DNA of 64,000 nt from Neobacillus endophyticus (GTDB lineage: Bacteria; Bacillota; Bacilli; Bacillales; Cytobacillaceae), in the NCBI RefSeq assembly GCF_013248975.1, contig NZ_JABRWH010000001.1, positions 4,546,001-4,610,000 of the forward strand, written 5' to 3'. The position numbers were made by a program, and so were the translations under genes. Below the pieces are notes generated by a model. The model did no database searches. It worked only from the letters and a program-made list of their open reading frames with translations, and was not told where the DNA came from. Positions 52,865 to 62,005 of this stretch are shown here, in pieces. Position 1 is the first letter of the stretch, and each line of letters opens with the position of its first letter.

Positions 52865-53925
52865 AAATTTTTTACATTTCTCTTTCCTTACTTATTAGTA
52901 CGCTAATTTTTACAGGGTGTGTGGAAACGAATGTTATCGATGATGTCAATATTGCGACGGGAATTGGTATTGATAAAAGCGGAAATAAATTGCTCGGAAG
53001 TATCATGATCCCTGTTTTTAAAGCTGATAAATCTTTCGATAATTTCACTTTTACAGCTAAAGGGAAGGTCATGAGGGACTTAATATCTGAAATGCAAAAG
53101 AAGGCATCCCAGCCGATTGTTAGTGGCAGTGTGGATCTTGCATTTTTTGGAGAAGATGTTGCACGGGAGGGGATCATAAAGATCCTTGATGTCTTCCTGC
53201 GTGATCCCAGTGTAGGTTCAAGAGTTCAATTAGCCGTTGTGGATGGAAAAGTTATTGATATGTTCAATGGTAAGTACGGAGACCGCGGAAATGCTCAATA
53301 CCTTGTGCAGTTAATTGAACATAATATGGAAAGAGAAAATTTGCCGTTAACCAATCTTCATCGTTTTTTGTCAGCCTACTATCAAGAAGGTAAAGATGCT
53401 TATTTGCCTCTGCTTAAAAAGCAGTCAAAGTTAGTGAACATAACTGGTTTAGCCCTCTTCAGGTATGATAAAGTCGTTTCAATCCTTCCAGAAAATAAAC
53501 TGTTTTATTTCAAGCTCCTGGTAGACAAACACGCGATGGGTTCAGTAAAGGTAAGTGATCATGGGAAAGAATCTTCTATTCAAAATATCACTTCAAAGAA
53601 TAAAATTAAACTAGTAAAGAGAAATCCATATGAATTTGACGTTAATATCAAAATAAAAGGGATTCTAACAGAGCATCAAAAAAGAACGTTAAAAGAGGGT
53701 GACCTGACAAAAATTCAAAAACAACTAGAAAAACAGGTAAGCAAAGAATGCACAAAGTTGATTGCCCATTTTCAAAAAAAAGAAATTGATCCTGTCGGCT
53801 TTGGACATATAGCCAAAACCCAAACACGAAAATTTGATTTTAACAAATGGAGCGAGAGCTACAAAAATACTAAATTCAAGGTTCATGCCAATGTTAAAAT
53901 CATTGAAGTAGGTGTCGTCGAGTAA
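52861..53925 (+). CDS. GerAC-type germinant receptor C subunit (second receptor)
   Basis: A 354-aa Ger(x)C lipoprotein. Signal peptide with lipobox IFTGC, Cys20 modified; VIDDVNIATGIGIDKSGNKL replaces the usual WNRREL signature, so the N-terminus is divergent. The C-terminal domain ends DFNKWSESYKNTKFKVHANV, as in other GerAC proteins. GTG start overlapping the B stop (GTGA). Last gene of the operon, followed by a long terminator. No D-type gene follows here. Confidence 0.88.
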   Translation: MKIFYISLSLLISTLIFTGCVETNVIDDVNIATGIGIDKSGNKLLGSIMIPVFKADKSFDNFTFTAKGKVMRDLISEMQKKASQPIVSGSVDLAFFGEDVAREGIIKILDVFLRDPSVGSRVQLAVVDGKVIDMFNGKYGDRGNAQYLVQLIEHNMERENLPLTNLHRFLSAYYQEGKDAYLPLLKKQSKLVNITGLALFRYDKVVSILPENKLFYFKLLVDKHAMGSVKVSDHGKESSIQNITSKNKIKLVKRNPYEFDVNIKIKGILTEHQKRTLKEGDLTKIQKQLEKQVSKECTKLIAHFQKKEIDPVGFGHIAKTQTRKFDFNKWSESYKNTKFKVHANVKIIEVGVVE

Positions 53926-53936
53926 ACAAATGTTTC

Positions 53937-53987
53937 TTCATCCTTCATAAGGGGAAAGAATGTGTCATTGCCCTTATGAAGGATGAA
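53937..53987 (+). terminator. Terminator of the second ger operon
   Basis: A perfect 17-bp stem (53937-53953 with 53971-53987) starting 11 bp after the stop of the C gene. Confidence 0.87.
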
Positions 53988-54006
53988 TCAAATATTAAAA
54001 TTTCCC

Positions 54007-54035
54007 CTTAAAAAAAGACCAACAACTGTTGGTCT
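54007..54035 (-). terminator. Terminator of the azoreductase gene
   Basis: AGACCAACA/TGTTGGTCT hairpin (54016-54035) followed on the minus strand by seven Ts. Confidence 0.87.
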
Positions 54036-54037
54036 CA

Positions 54038-54673
54038 CTAGAAAGTATGTGCTAAATCCTTTGCACGTGCTATGGCATTTTCTTTAATTTCTTGCGCTTT
54101 ATCCGGCATTGCTGCATGTCCTTCTACAAATAAGCCCTCAAATGAAGGAACTCCATAGAATTGCATTATGACATTTAAGTAGCGATGACCCATTTCAAAA
54201 TCCGCCGCAGGTCCTTCTGAATAAATGCCGCCGCGAGCCTGTATGTGCAATGCCTTTTTATCCGTTAAAAGCCCTACTGGTCCATTTTCTGTGTATTTAA
54301 AAGTTTTTCCAGCGACGGACACAGCATCAATATACGCTTTTAAAATAGGCGGAAATGAAAAGTTCCACATCGGTGTGACAAAAACATATTTATCAGCAGC
54401 GATAAATTGTTCACATAGTTCCGATAATCTCCCTACTTTAGTTTTCTCTTCTGATGAGAGCTCATCAAATCCTTTACCAGATTGCAACTTGCCCCACCCG
54501 CTGAAAACATCACTATCAATATGAGGGATATGTTCTTTGTATAGGTCAATTGTTACAACCTCATCATTTGGATGTACTTCTTTGTAGGTGTCAATAAACG
54601 CTTTTCCTACCGCCATACTATATGATTGTGTTTCATCATGTGGATGTGCTGTAATGTATAATACTTTTGCCAT
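54038..54673 (-). CDS. azoR: FMN-dependent NADH-azoreductase (AzoR type)
   Basis: A 211-aa flavodoxin-like quinone/azo reductase. The start [20 protein letters not shown] is the FMN-phosphate loop, [20 protein letters not shown] the family's central motif, and [20 protein letters not shown] the isoalloxazine loop. It reduces quinones or azo compounds with NADH and is usually a thiol- or quinone-stress gene in bacilli. The frame extends six codons upstream, but AAAGGGAGC precedes ATG 54673. Single gene with terminator. Confidence 0.9.
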   Translation of the reverse strand: MAKVLYITAHPHDETQSYSMAVGKAFIDTYKEVHPNDEVVTIDLYKEHIPHIDSDVFSGWGKLQSGKGFDELSSEEKTKVGRLSELCEQFIAADKYVFVTPMWNFSFPPILKAYIDAVSVAGKTFKYTENGPVGLLTDKKALHIQARGGIYSEGPAADFEMGHRYLNVIMQFYGVPSFEGLFVEGHAAMPDKAQEIKENAIARAKDLAHTF

Positions 54674-54753
54674 ATTTACGCTCCCTTTCATCGCAGTAAT
54701 TTGTACACTTTAGTTTGTGTGATGAAATCAAAATATATGCCAGGTTTCTGCGG

Positions 54754-54781
54754 AACTGACAATTTAAGTTGTCAGTTTTTT
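54754..54781 (+). terminator. Plus-strand terminator-like hairpin with no plus-strand gene upstream
   Basis: AACTGACAA/TTGTCAGTT (54754-54762, 54769-54777) followed by six Ts on the plus strand. The genes on both sides are on the minus strand, so it would stop only antisense transcription. Confidence 0.6.
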
Positions 54782-54787
54782 ATATCT

Positions 54788-55580
54788 CTAAATAGCCTGT
54801 TTTGTACCAATGATGACAGTTGCTTCCAAAAATTCATCCTTGGCCACATTTGTAATTAATCCGGCATTTGTAAATAGTTCTTCTGTTTTTTGAACCTGTC
54901 TCGCACTCGTTTCAACTAATAAGTGACCGCCAGGCGTGAGCCAATATGGTGCTTCTTCTGCTATTCTTCGCTGAATGTCGAGTCCTTCCTCTCCCCCATC
55001 GAGCGCAAGCTGCGATTCATATAAGCGTGCTTCTCGAGGAAGCAATTTCATCGATTTGCTAGGGACATAAGGTGCATTAGCAACTAGGATGTTAACACGG
55101 CCCTTTATTTCATTTGGCAATGCATGGTATAGGTCTCCTTCAAAAACAAATCCGTCAAAAACCTTTGTATTTTTCTTGGCACATTGAATGGCGGCGGAAT
55201 CGATATCTGCAGAATACAGACGTATATTGCCTTTTTCTGCGGCCACAGCTGCCCCCACTGCCCCTGATCCGCAGCATAAATCAATAACAATATCCTTCGG
55301 TGCGATCAGAGCTGCGGTCTGCTGAACAAGAAACTTCGTTCGTTTGCGAGGTACGAATTCCCCCTTGGTCCACCTCTATCCTTAAACCGCAAAATTCGGT
55401 GTATCCGATAATATACTCAATAGGTGTCCCGTTCGCCCGCTTATTCACCATAATCAAGAGATCCTCTGAGCTTGGTGCTGCTGAAATGAGCAATCTTGCC
55501 TCCTCTTCTGCAAAAACACAACCCGCATCCCGTAGCTTCTTTACGATTCTTTCTTCCAATTCCTTATTAATCCAATTCAT
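54788..55580 (-). pseudogene. PrmC-like protein-(glutamine-N5) methyltransferase, frameshifted
   Basis: Two minus-strand frames together give one methyltransferase: 55580-55281 carries the N-terminal helical domain (MNWINKELEERIVKKLRDAG to GYTEFCGLRIEVDQG), and 54788-55279 the Rossmann methyltransferase domain (DIVIDLCCGSGAVGAAVAAE, NILVANAPYVPSKSM, GGHLLVETSARQ). The frame changes at a run of five Gs (minus strand; plus 55360-55364). Removing one G restores QGEFVPRKRTKFLVQQTAAL continuous with the rest, and the total of 793 bp is one base more than a multiple of three. It belongs to the PrmC-like family with NAPY in place of NPPY. Either a true frameshift mutation or a homopolymer sequencing error; otherwise it looks intact. 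Confidence 0.85.
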
Positions 55581-56055
55581 ATACCTATTAAAATCCTCTC
55601 ACCACACTTGTAGAATATTTTTTAAATCTACCTATCAAAATTGCCCTTCGTTCTAAGACGCATTTTTTGGAAAAAGCTAATTGGATGTTTAAATAATCAG
55701 CTCATAACCCAACACTTTCCTCTCTTCCCTCAAATTACCTTAATTATATAATCAATATTCCATTGTTGGAAATACATTTATTGAATATTTACGGTTTCAA
55801 AATTGCTGATAATGATCTCTATCATTTTCTAAAAAGCGCTAAAGAAACTCGCAGTTTCATTCTGCAAAAACAGCGAAAGAAAGTGCCGCTAGCAGCTAAA
55901 CACAAACGAAGATACTTCATCTTTCTTTTTTTTACATTTATAGTTGTAAAATTCAGGTATCCCTATAGATCCTAGATTATACAAAGTAAAATTACATAAT
56001 CTTTTTCCAGCAGGGGAAAGTATAGACATTAAGACTTACGTAATTGGAGGACATT
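55581..56055. other. Divergent intergenic region, no supported gene
   Basis: 475 bp between the methyltransferase pseudogene and the DUF3189 gene. An open 70-codon frame at 55763-55975 has no ribosome binding site and no family resemblance. TTGGAGGA at 56044-56051 is the ribosome binding site of the DUF3189 gene. Confidence 0.4.
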
Positions 56056-56571
56056 ATGATATACATTTATCATGATTTTGGCGGGACACATACCACTTCC
56101 ATCGCGGCTGCCTACCATTTAAAAATCATAAACCCATCCTCACAAATGTTAACGAAAGAAGAAATTTTAGCCATCCCCTATTTTAATCAATTAAAGAAAA
56201 AGGATGCGGGAAGGATTTTTTTTCATGGAAATGATGATGAAGGTCATCCTGTGTATACGATTGGCAGGCGAAATGATAAGTTGGTTTTACCTGCACTCCA
56301 AGATTTATCCAGTCTATTTTTAACCAGGTATCAAAAAGAAGAACGGATTGTATTCTCCAACACTTCGCCGACAGTTCCACTCGCCATGACACTGGGAGGT
56401 TTTTTCTCACGTGGATTAGGAATTGATTTCATTGGCGTTCCGCTGCTCGTTAAAGGGGCACAGCAATGCCATAGGCACATCTATCAATTGGTGGAAACGA
56501 CAAAAGAAATTGCTCACCAAAATACCACACAGCAAATTATATCCATCGAAAATCCTCAATTTCAGGCATAA
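56056..56571 (+). CDS. DUF3189 family protein
   Basis: A 171-aa protein starting MIYIYHDFGGTHTTSIAAAY, the hallmark of DUF3189, a Firmicute family of unknown function common in spore formers. RNDKLVLPALQDLSSLFLTR and VPLAMTLGGFFSRGLGIDFI are further conserved-looking blocks. The frame opens from a TTG at 56044 inside the ribosome binding site GGAGG, so ATG 56056 is the start. Single gene ended by a strong terminator. Confidence 0.82.
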   Translation: MIYIYHDFGGTHTTSIAAAYHLKIINPSSQMLTKEEILAIPYFNQLKKKDAGRIFFHGNDDEGHPVYTIGRRNDKLVLPALQDLSSLFLTRYQKEERIVFSNTSPTVPLAMTLGGFFSRGLGIDFIGVPLLVKGAQQCHRHIYQLVETTKEIAHQNTTQQIISIENPQFQA

Positions 56572-56572
56572 T

Positions 56573-56608
56573 AAAACGGAGCCAATGACCGAAGTTTGGC
56601 TCCGTTTT
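56573..56608 (+). terminator. Terminator of the DUF3189 gene
   Basis: AAAACGGAGCCA (56573-56584) pairs with 56597-56608; flanking A and T runs make it bidirectional. The 194 bp after it, to 56802, hold nothing that I recognise. Confidence 0.88.
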
Positions 56609-56802
56609 ATAAAAAATAATAATGTAAAACTGACGGTTGCTCGAACAAGAAACTAAAAGGTTCCTTAATCCCTATCCTTATTGTTGTTTCTCAAATTTTT
56701 CTGCTGCCGACTGAATCACGATTTCCTTTCCGACAGTTTGCAAAATTTAGCTTTTAATCCAATGAATGTTTCCCGAAAGCCAAAATGGCTGCGTTACCTA
56801 GA

Positions 56803-57685
<883 letters not shown>

Positions 57686-57716
57686 TAAATGGTTTAAATG
57701 AAAGGAGGAGAAAAGA

Positions 57717-57896
57717 ATGGACGCACGACGTGCACAAGAAATAGCCGATTCTCATTCAATGGCAAACGTTTTATACAATGGAACACGTGTCTATATTGAA
57801 CATGTTGATCAACAAAATGGACAGGCTACGATCCACCCGCTTGACCAACCAAACCAGAAGCAAAGTGTTTCAATTGCCAATTTAATGGAGCAATAA
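57717..57896 (+). CDS. sspH: H-type small acid-soluble spore protein (SspH)
   Basis: Read by hand: 59 codons from ATG 57717, exactly the length of SspH proteins. It begins MDARRAQEIADSHSMANVLY and continues NGTRVYIEHVDQ, the family signature. SspH is a minor SASP made in the forespore and packed into the spore core. AAAGGAGGAG is an optimal ribosome binding site; a sigma-G-like promoter precedes and a terminator follows. Single gene. Confidence 0.92.
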   Translation: MDARRAQEIADSHSMANVLYNGTRVYIEHVDQQNGQATIHPLDQPNQKQSVSIANLMEQ

Positions 57897-57916
57897 TAAG
57901 TACAGTTTAAAAGCAT

Positions 57917-57940
57917 AACGGGCACTTCAAAGTGCCCGTT
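57917..57940. terminator. Terminator between sspH and glgC
   Basis: AACGGGCACT (57917-57926) pairs with 57931-57940 around TCAA. It lies between convergent genes; T-runs are weak on both sides. Confidence 0.8.
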
Positions 57941-57957
57941 GAATACAGATTCTTACC

Positions 57958-59151
57958 TTATTTATTCGTAATAACTGATTTCACATTATTTTTACTAGCT
58001 ACATCTTCAACATCCGGGTCAATCACAGCTTGGTTGCCTACCACCATCAGTTGCTCATTCGGATCTTTTGAAACGATATAAACCCCATTCTTGATTACTG
58101 AACCATTTCCCACTACCGCATTCTCTATCCACACATTTTCTTCAATTGCCGTATGTGGCAATATAAGAGAATTTTTTATGATCGCTCCTTTACCAATTTT
58201 CACCCCACTGAACACAATCGATTTTTCAATAGTGCCATAGATTTCGCAACCATCACTGATTAAACTATGGTGAACCTTGGCACTTTCATCAATAAAGGTC
58301 GGATGGCCGCTTTTTTCCATTGAATAAATTGGCCAGTCTGGATTTTGCAGAAAAATATTTTTCTTTTTATTTAAAAGATCCAGATTTGCTTCCCAATAGC
58401 TATGAACAGTACCGACATCCTGCCAGTATTCATGAAAACGGTAAGCAAATAAATCTAAACTATCCTCCATCATCGCTGGAATAATATCTTTGGCAAAATC
58501 TCGGTGGGTAAACTCTTTCTGCTCCTCTTGAATTAAATATTTTTTTAAAATCGGCCATTTAAAAATATAAATCCCCATCGAAGCTAAATTCGTTGTTGGT
58601 TTAATTGGTTTTTCTTCAAAATCTATAATCTGGCAGTTCAACTGGTCTATTTTGATAAGCCCAAATCTGCTAGCATCCTTCCAAGGAACTTCTACTACTG
58701 AAATGGTACAATCTGCGTTTGTCTCCACATGCTGTTCAATCATCAGATTATAATCCATTTTATAGACTTGATCACCAGACAGAATAAGTACATAGTCAGG
58801 CCTGAACTGTTCAATATATTCGATGTTTTGATAAACTGCATGGGATGTCCCTTCATACCATTCAATCCCAGATTCATCTCTCTGAAAAGGCGGCAGGATC
58901 GTCAAGCCACTAAATCTGTCATTTCCAAATCTACAATCTGCCAAATAAGAATGCAGTGTATGCGGACGATATTGTGTTAAGATCCCGACTGTATCAATTC
59001 CCGAATTCTTACAATTGCTTAAGGCAAAGTCAATGATGCGGTATTTTCCACCAAATGGCATAGCAGGTTTCACAATATTCCTTGTTAACAGGTTTAATCT
59101 CGTGCCTTTTCCACCGGCCAACAGCATCGCAACCACTTTACGTTTTTTCAT
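57958..59151 (-). CDS. glgC: Glucose-1-phosphate adenylyltransferase (GlgC)
   Basis: A 397-aa ADP-glucose pyrophosphorylase: nucleotidyltransferase domain with AMLLAGGKGTRLNLLTRNIV, KPAMPFGGKYRIIDFALSNC, GTSHAVYQNIEYIE and LILSGDQVYKMDY, then a left-handed beta-helix C-terminal domain with hexapeptide repeats (HHSLISDGCEIYGTIEKSIV to SVIKNGVYIV). It makes ADP-glucose for glycogen synthesis. The frame extends upstream but GGAGGAGGAC sits directly before ATG 59151. In B. subtilis glgC is in a glgBCDAP operon; here it is alone, with no glgD, glgA or glgB beside it. Confidence 0.92.
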   Translation of the reverse strand: MKKRKVVAMLLAGGKGTRLNLLTRNIVKPAMPFGGKYRIIDFALSNCKNSGIDTVGILTQYRPHTLHSYLADCRFGNDRFSGLTILPPFQRDESGIEWYEGTSHAVYQNIEYIEQFRPDYVLILSGDQVYKMDYNLMIEQHVETNADCTISVVEVPWKDASRFGLIKIDQLNCQIIDFEEKPIKPTTNLASMGIYIFKWPILKKYLIQEEQKEFTHRDFAKDIIPAMMEDSLDLFAYRFHEYWQDVGTVHSYWEANLDLLNKKKNIFLQNPDWPIYSMEKSGHPTFIDESAKVHHSLISDGCEIYGTIEKSIVFSGVKIGKGAIIKNSLILPHTAIEENVWIENAVVGNGSVIKNGVYIVSKDPNEQLMVVGNQAVIDPDVEDVASKNNVKSVITNK

Positions 59152-59342
59152 TGTCCTCCTCCTCCTCACAATTTGAGTACAATCCAAACACTCCTATTTG
59201 GACTGTTGCTTATACTTTTATTATCTCCGAAATTTTCCAATTTATCGATTTACATGTGACACTTTTGTGAAATACCACCATAATTTTCTCGACAGAAACA
59301 TAATTTCTATTATGCGAATTGTCGTATTTTTGGAGATATATC

Positions 59343-59378
59343 AAAAAAACCTCATCTCTCCAATCGAAAGAATGAGGC
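59343..59378 (-). terminator. Terminator of the dienelactone hydrolase gene
   Basis: CCTCAT/ATGAGG (59350-59355, 59372-59377) with inner AGAG/CTTT pairing, followed on the minus strand by a T7 run. Confidence 0.82.
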
Positions 59379-59402
59379 GTTAACTTTAGAATATGTGTAG
59401 AA

Positions 59403-60218
59403 TCATTTCAACACTTGTGAGAAAAATTGCAGTACTTTTTGATAGGCATCTCGGGCGGATTCTACATTGTAGGCGGACCGAGTATCATTAAAAAAAGCAT
59501 GTTGGGTATTTGGATAAATTTGATACTCGAAAGATTTTCCTTGTTTTTTCATTTGTTCCGCAAAATTAGGAACATGTTCTGAGATTCGCTTATCCAAATC
59601 ACCATAAAATCCGTAAACAGGGCAGTTGATATTTTTCAGTTCTTCAGTTGAAGGCGGATTCCCATAAAAAATGGCCGCTCCTTTTAGCTGAGGGTCACGA
59701 CTGGACAACAGCCCTGATAATGCACCACCCATACAAAAACCGACTGACACCACTCCTTGTCCCTTGGAAGCCTTGCATTCTTCTCTTAAAAATCTGGAGG
59801 TCTCTAACAGTTCCTCGATATAATGGGCAGAATTTAAACCGCCAAACATGGTTTCAAACGTTTTGGTAACACGGTTCCGCTTTCCTTCTTCCAATTCATC
59901 AAGGGCCTTCTCTCGCTCGGCTGGATTGTTCCAAACTGAATGTGGTAAGGAATCCATAAAGCTCTTGACCTCTTCTACTCTTTCTGCTTTCAAATCCTCA
60001 ATCCGGCATCCATTTTTCGCATAAAGATCTGGCGCAAATGCTAGATAACCTGCCTGTGCGAATCTTTCCGCCACATCTTGAATATGGGCATCCACACCCC
60101 ATATTTCCTGAATCACAATAATCGCTGGCAAGTTCTCGTTCACTCGGTCCATCTTGGCCATGTAGCCAACGTATTCCTCGTTTTTCCCATAACGGATCCA
60201 CTTGGTTTCTAGAGTCAT
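59403..60218 (-). CDS. Dienelactone hydrolase family protein
   Basis: A 271-aa alpha/beta hydrolase of the dienelactone hydrolase family. The triad is Cys162 in GFCMGGALSG, Asp207 in YGDLDKRI and His240 in NTQHAFFND; Glu38 in IVIQEIWG is the residue that activates the Cys nucleophile in DLH. VIQEIWGVDAHIQDVAERFA and FAPDLYAKNG are family hallmarks. Substrates of Bacillus members are unknown; the founding enzyme opens dienelactones in chlorocatechol breakdown. GGAGGAAT precedes the ATG. Single gene. Confidence 0.88.
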   Translation of the reverse strand: MTLETKWIRYGKNEEYVGYMAKMDRVNENLPAIIVIQEIWGVDAHIQDVAERFAQAGYLAFAPDLYAKNGCRIEDLKAERVEEVKSFMDSLPHSVWNNPAEREKALDELEEGKRNRVTKTFETMFGGLNSAHYIEELLETSRFLREECKASKGQGVVSVGFCMGGALSGLLSSRDPQLKGAAIFYGNPPSTEELKNINCPVYGFYGDLDKRISEHVPNFAEQMKKQGKSFEYQIYPNTQHAFFNDTRSAYNVESARDAYQKVLQFFSQVLK

Positions 60219-60295
60219 TGAGATTCCTCCGTTTTAAGATTATTATATAACCATGTTAACAAACACAAGTTATAAAACAAAATTTTTGAAACTTA

Positions 60296-60326
60296 AAAAA
60301 ATCGCCACCTTTTTGGTTAGCGATTC
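60296..60326 (-). terminator. Terminator overlapping the 3' end of the 74-aa gene
   Basis: AATCGC/GCGATT based hairpin with GGTT/CACC inner pairs; the TAA stop of the 74-aa gene (60317-60319) is part of the stem. The minus-strand side ends in seven Ts. Confidence 0.72.
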
Positions 60327-60541
60327 TCATTGATATATAAACGTTCACCCGTTCCTGGATTGACGTAAACTCGTATTCTATCTTGGGAAACCGGATCAAT
60401 AGATACTTCCTCAGTCGGTTCAAACCCTTCTGGAGGTTTTCTATTTTCAATTTTATATCGCTTGTCCTTTCGTTTAGAAAGAATCCAGAAAAACAGGACA
60501 ATAACTACCTGGAAAATTATATAATACAGGAACCAATGCAT
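60317..60541 (-). CDS. Small single-helix membrane protein, 74 aa
   Basis: An N-terminal membrane helix (residues 3-21: WFLYYIIFQVVIVLFFWIL), a basic linker (SKRKDKRYKIENRKP) and a soluble tail of about 35 aa ending VYVNPGTGERLYINENR, which looks like a short beta hairpin. The start has only a weak ribosome binding site (AGGAATGC), but the terminator overlapping its stop supports a real gene. It starts 2 bp after the stop of a 21-codon frame (60544-60609) on the same strand. I do not recognise the family. Confidence 0.62.
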   Translation of the reverse strand: MHWFLYYIIFQVVIVLFFWILSKRKDKRYKIENRKPPEGFEPTEEVSIDPVSQDRIRVYVNPGTGERLYINENR

Positions 60542-60543
60542 TC

Positions 60544-60609
60544 CTATTCTACCTTTTCAACCACAACTGCAGTACCGTATGCAACAATTTCACTCATATT
60601 CTTCCACAT
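60544..60609 (-). CDS. 21-codon frame with AYGTAV motif, possible peptide or gene remnant
   Basis: Read by hand: AGGGGG lies 10 bp ahead of ATG 60609; 21 codons give MWKNMSEIVAYGTAVVVEKV plus a final E. The AYGTAV string recalls the C-terminal strand of DUF74/YbjQ-type heavy-metal-binding proteins, so it could be a remnant of such a gene, or a small leader peptide coupled to the downstream 74-aa membrane protein. Evidence is thin. Confidence 0.3.
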   Translation of the reverse strand: MWKNMSEIVAYGTAVVVEKVE

Positions 60610-61027
60610 CTAAACAGACCCCCTAAAATCATTGGCGTAACTACTTTTTTCATTCAATACTCAAAAAAATGCCCGTCATTTTGTCCGCGTATAAAATAAT
60701 TTTTATTATTCCACGGACATTATCGATATTGCCTATTTGGTGTTCATAACTAACTTTCTAAATTCGCAGCAAGATAAGTCAACTTTATACAAATTCACTT
60801 CCGCTGAACATGCTCGACCACCTTATGTAAATAATTATAGCAAGTTTTTTTCAAAAGGTCTTTACGTTTTAAAGAACATTTCTTCACAAAGGTAAACCAT
60901 TCTTACATCTATTCCGAGATACAATAGAGAATTTTGTCCCTCCCCTCATTTATCTAGTCTTAATATAGATTAGTGTGATAAACGCTGAACACTAACAAGA
61001 AATTCAGCGTTTATATTTTATTTAACT
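60610..61027. other. Intergenic region entering the accessory AT-rich segment
   Basis: No gene is supported. It contains a TGTCCG...CGGACA inverted repeat around 60692-60719 and a perfect 12-bp hairpin at 60978-60989/61003-61014 that probably terminates the GIY-YIG gene, although the stronger T-run lies on the plus-strand side. Confidence 0.45.
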
Positions 61028-61870
61028 TTACTTATTAAAATAATCTCTGAAGGTGATGTCCCCAAATTTCCAATGGACTTTGGCATTACAATTTCCACCA
61101 TAAATTACCCCGGCAGAAGTTGTTGGACTTGAGAATGGGCAATTTCCTGTAAATATTAAGAGATCTCTATCATTAGGATGATCAATTAATGTACCAGTCT
61201 GTTTTAGATGTAATCTTTCTTTTTTGACCTTAGGACTTATTGAAACTTTATCATTTTTACAAGCAGTTGAGCCGGCAAGAACAACATAACTGCCTCCTTT
61301 AACTTCCATTTTGGCATCAACCCCTCCCAAAGTTAAGGTAAATAAGGGTTTATTTACATTTGCCAAAGAAATAGTATTTGGGAGTAAAAATGTATAACGG
61401 CATATTTTAAAAAGAGATAAAATGGTAGCCATAATGTCTTCGATGACATATTTTGCTCCTCGATAAAGTGGTATTTTAGGAGGAGAATTTTTATTGTGCA
61501 ACTTCACTTTTTGCGATTTTTCCAGATTTTCGTAAAACCGTCCTTCAATGTTTAAGGTGGTGTTTTTATCAAAAGTTGAATCTTCTTTCTGACATACAAT
61601 TACAAGGACATAATCCCAAAAATCACGATTTAATCCGCCATCTTCCAATCTTCTTTTAATTGGCACACCTGATCCTATATACACTTCTGGTAGTACACCA
61701 TCCTCACTACAATAAAAATACACTCCAGCTTGGCACAATAAGGGTTCATTGGCTAGAAAATCTTTTAGTGCGTATCGTGGTACTTCATATAACACAATTG
61801 ACCTGTTAATGACCTCTACAACTTTAATGTCATTTGGAGTTATATGAGTTTTAAAATGAATTCTTTCCAT
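61028..61870 (-). CDS. GIY-YIG nuclease-fold protein with C-terminal DUF4357
   Basis: A 280-aa protein. The GIY-YIG core is at residues 49-120: AGVYFYCSEDGVLPEVYIGS has GVY (49-51) and VYIG (63-66), followed by Arg73/Arg74 in the helix and the catalytic-type Glu109 in TTLNIEGRFY. The C-terminal 60 residues (LIFTGNCPFSSPTTSAGVIY, GGNCNAKVHWKFGD) match DUF4357, often fused to GIY-YIG in prophage, defence or mobile regions. It may cleave DNA, but the biological role is unknown. GGAGG just ahead of ATG 61870 decides the start; an earlier ATG lacks one. It diverges from an unknown 173-aa gene across a 16-bp inverted repeat. Confidence 0.83.
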   Translation of the reverse strand: MERIHFKTHITPNDIKVVEVINRSIVLYEVPRYALKDFLANEPLLCQAGVYFYCSEDGVLPEVYIGSGVPIKRRLEDGGLNRDFWDYVLVIVCQKEDSTFDKNTTLNIEGRFYENLEKSQKVKLHNKNSPPKIPLYRGAKYVIEDIMATILSLFKICRYTFLLPNTISLANVNKPLFTLTLGGVDAKMEVKGGSYVVLAGSTACKNDKVSISPKVKKERLHLKQTGTLIDHPNDRDLLIFTGNCPFSSPTTSAGVIYGGNCNAKVHWKFGDITFRDYFNK

Positions 61871-61935
61871 ATTTCCTCCCATTTTGAGTAATACTTTTTT
61901 GTTCATGTTTATTTTTCTTTTCTTTATTATTTATA

Positions 61936-61995
61936 TTCCTTGAATATTATTATATTTTTGGGAAATACTTTTATGAAAAAATAATATTCAAGGAA
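61936..61995. promoter_or_regulatory. Perfect 16-bp inverted repeat in the divergent promoter region
   Basis: TTCCTTGAATATTATT (61936-61951) is exactly complementary to 61980-61995, with a 28-bp spacer. The right arm contains AAGGAA of the ribosome binding site (AAGGAAG, 61990-61996) of the 173-aa gene, so in a transcript that starts to the left the site would be paired. As DNA it could equally be a two-site operator between the divergent genes. Confidence 0.55.
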
Positions 61996-62005
61996 GTTAT
62001 ATAAG

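Noticed and set aside
55763..55975. 70-codon plus-strand frame upstream of the DUF3189 gene
   Set aside because: No ribosome binding site, and the translated sequence looks like translated spacer with a chance hydrophobic stretch.
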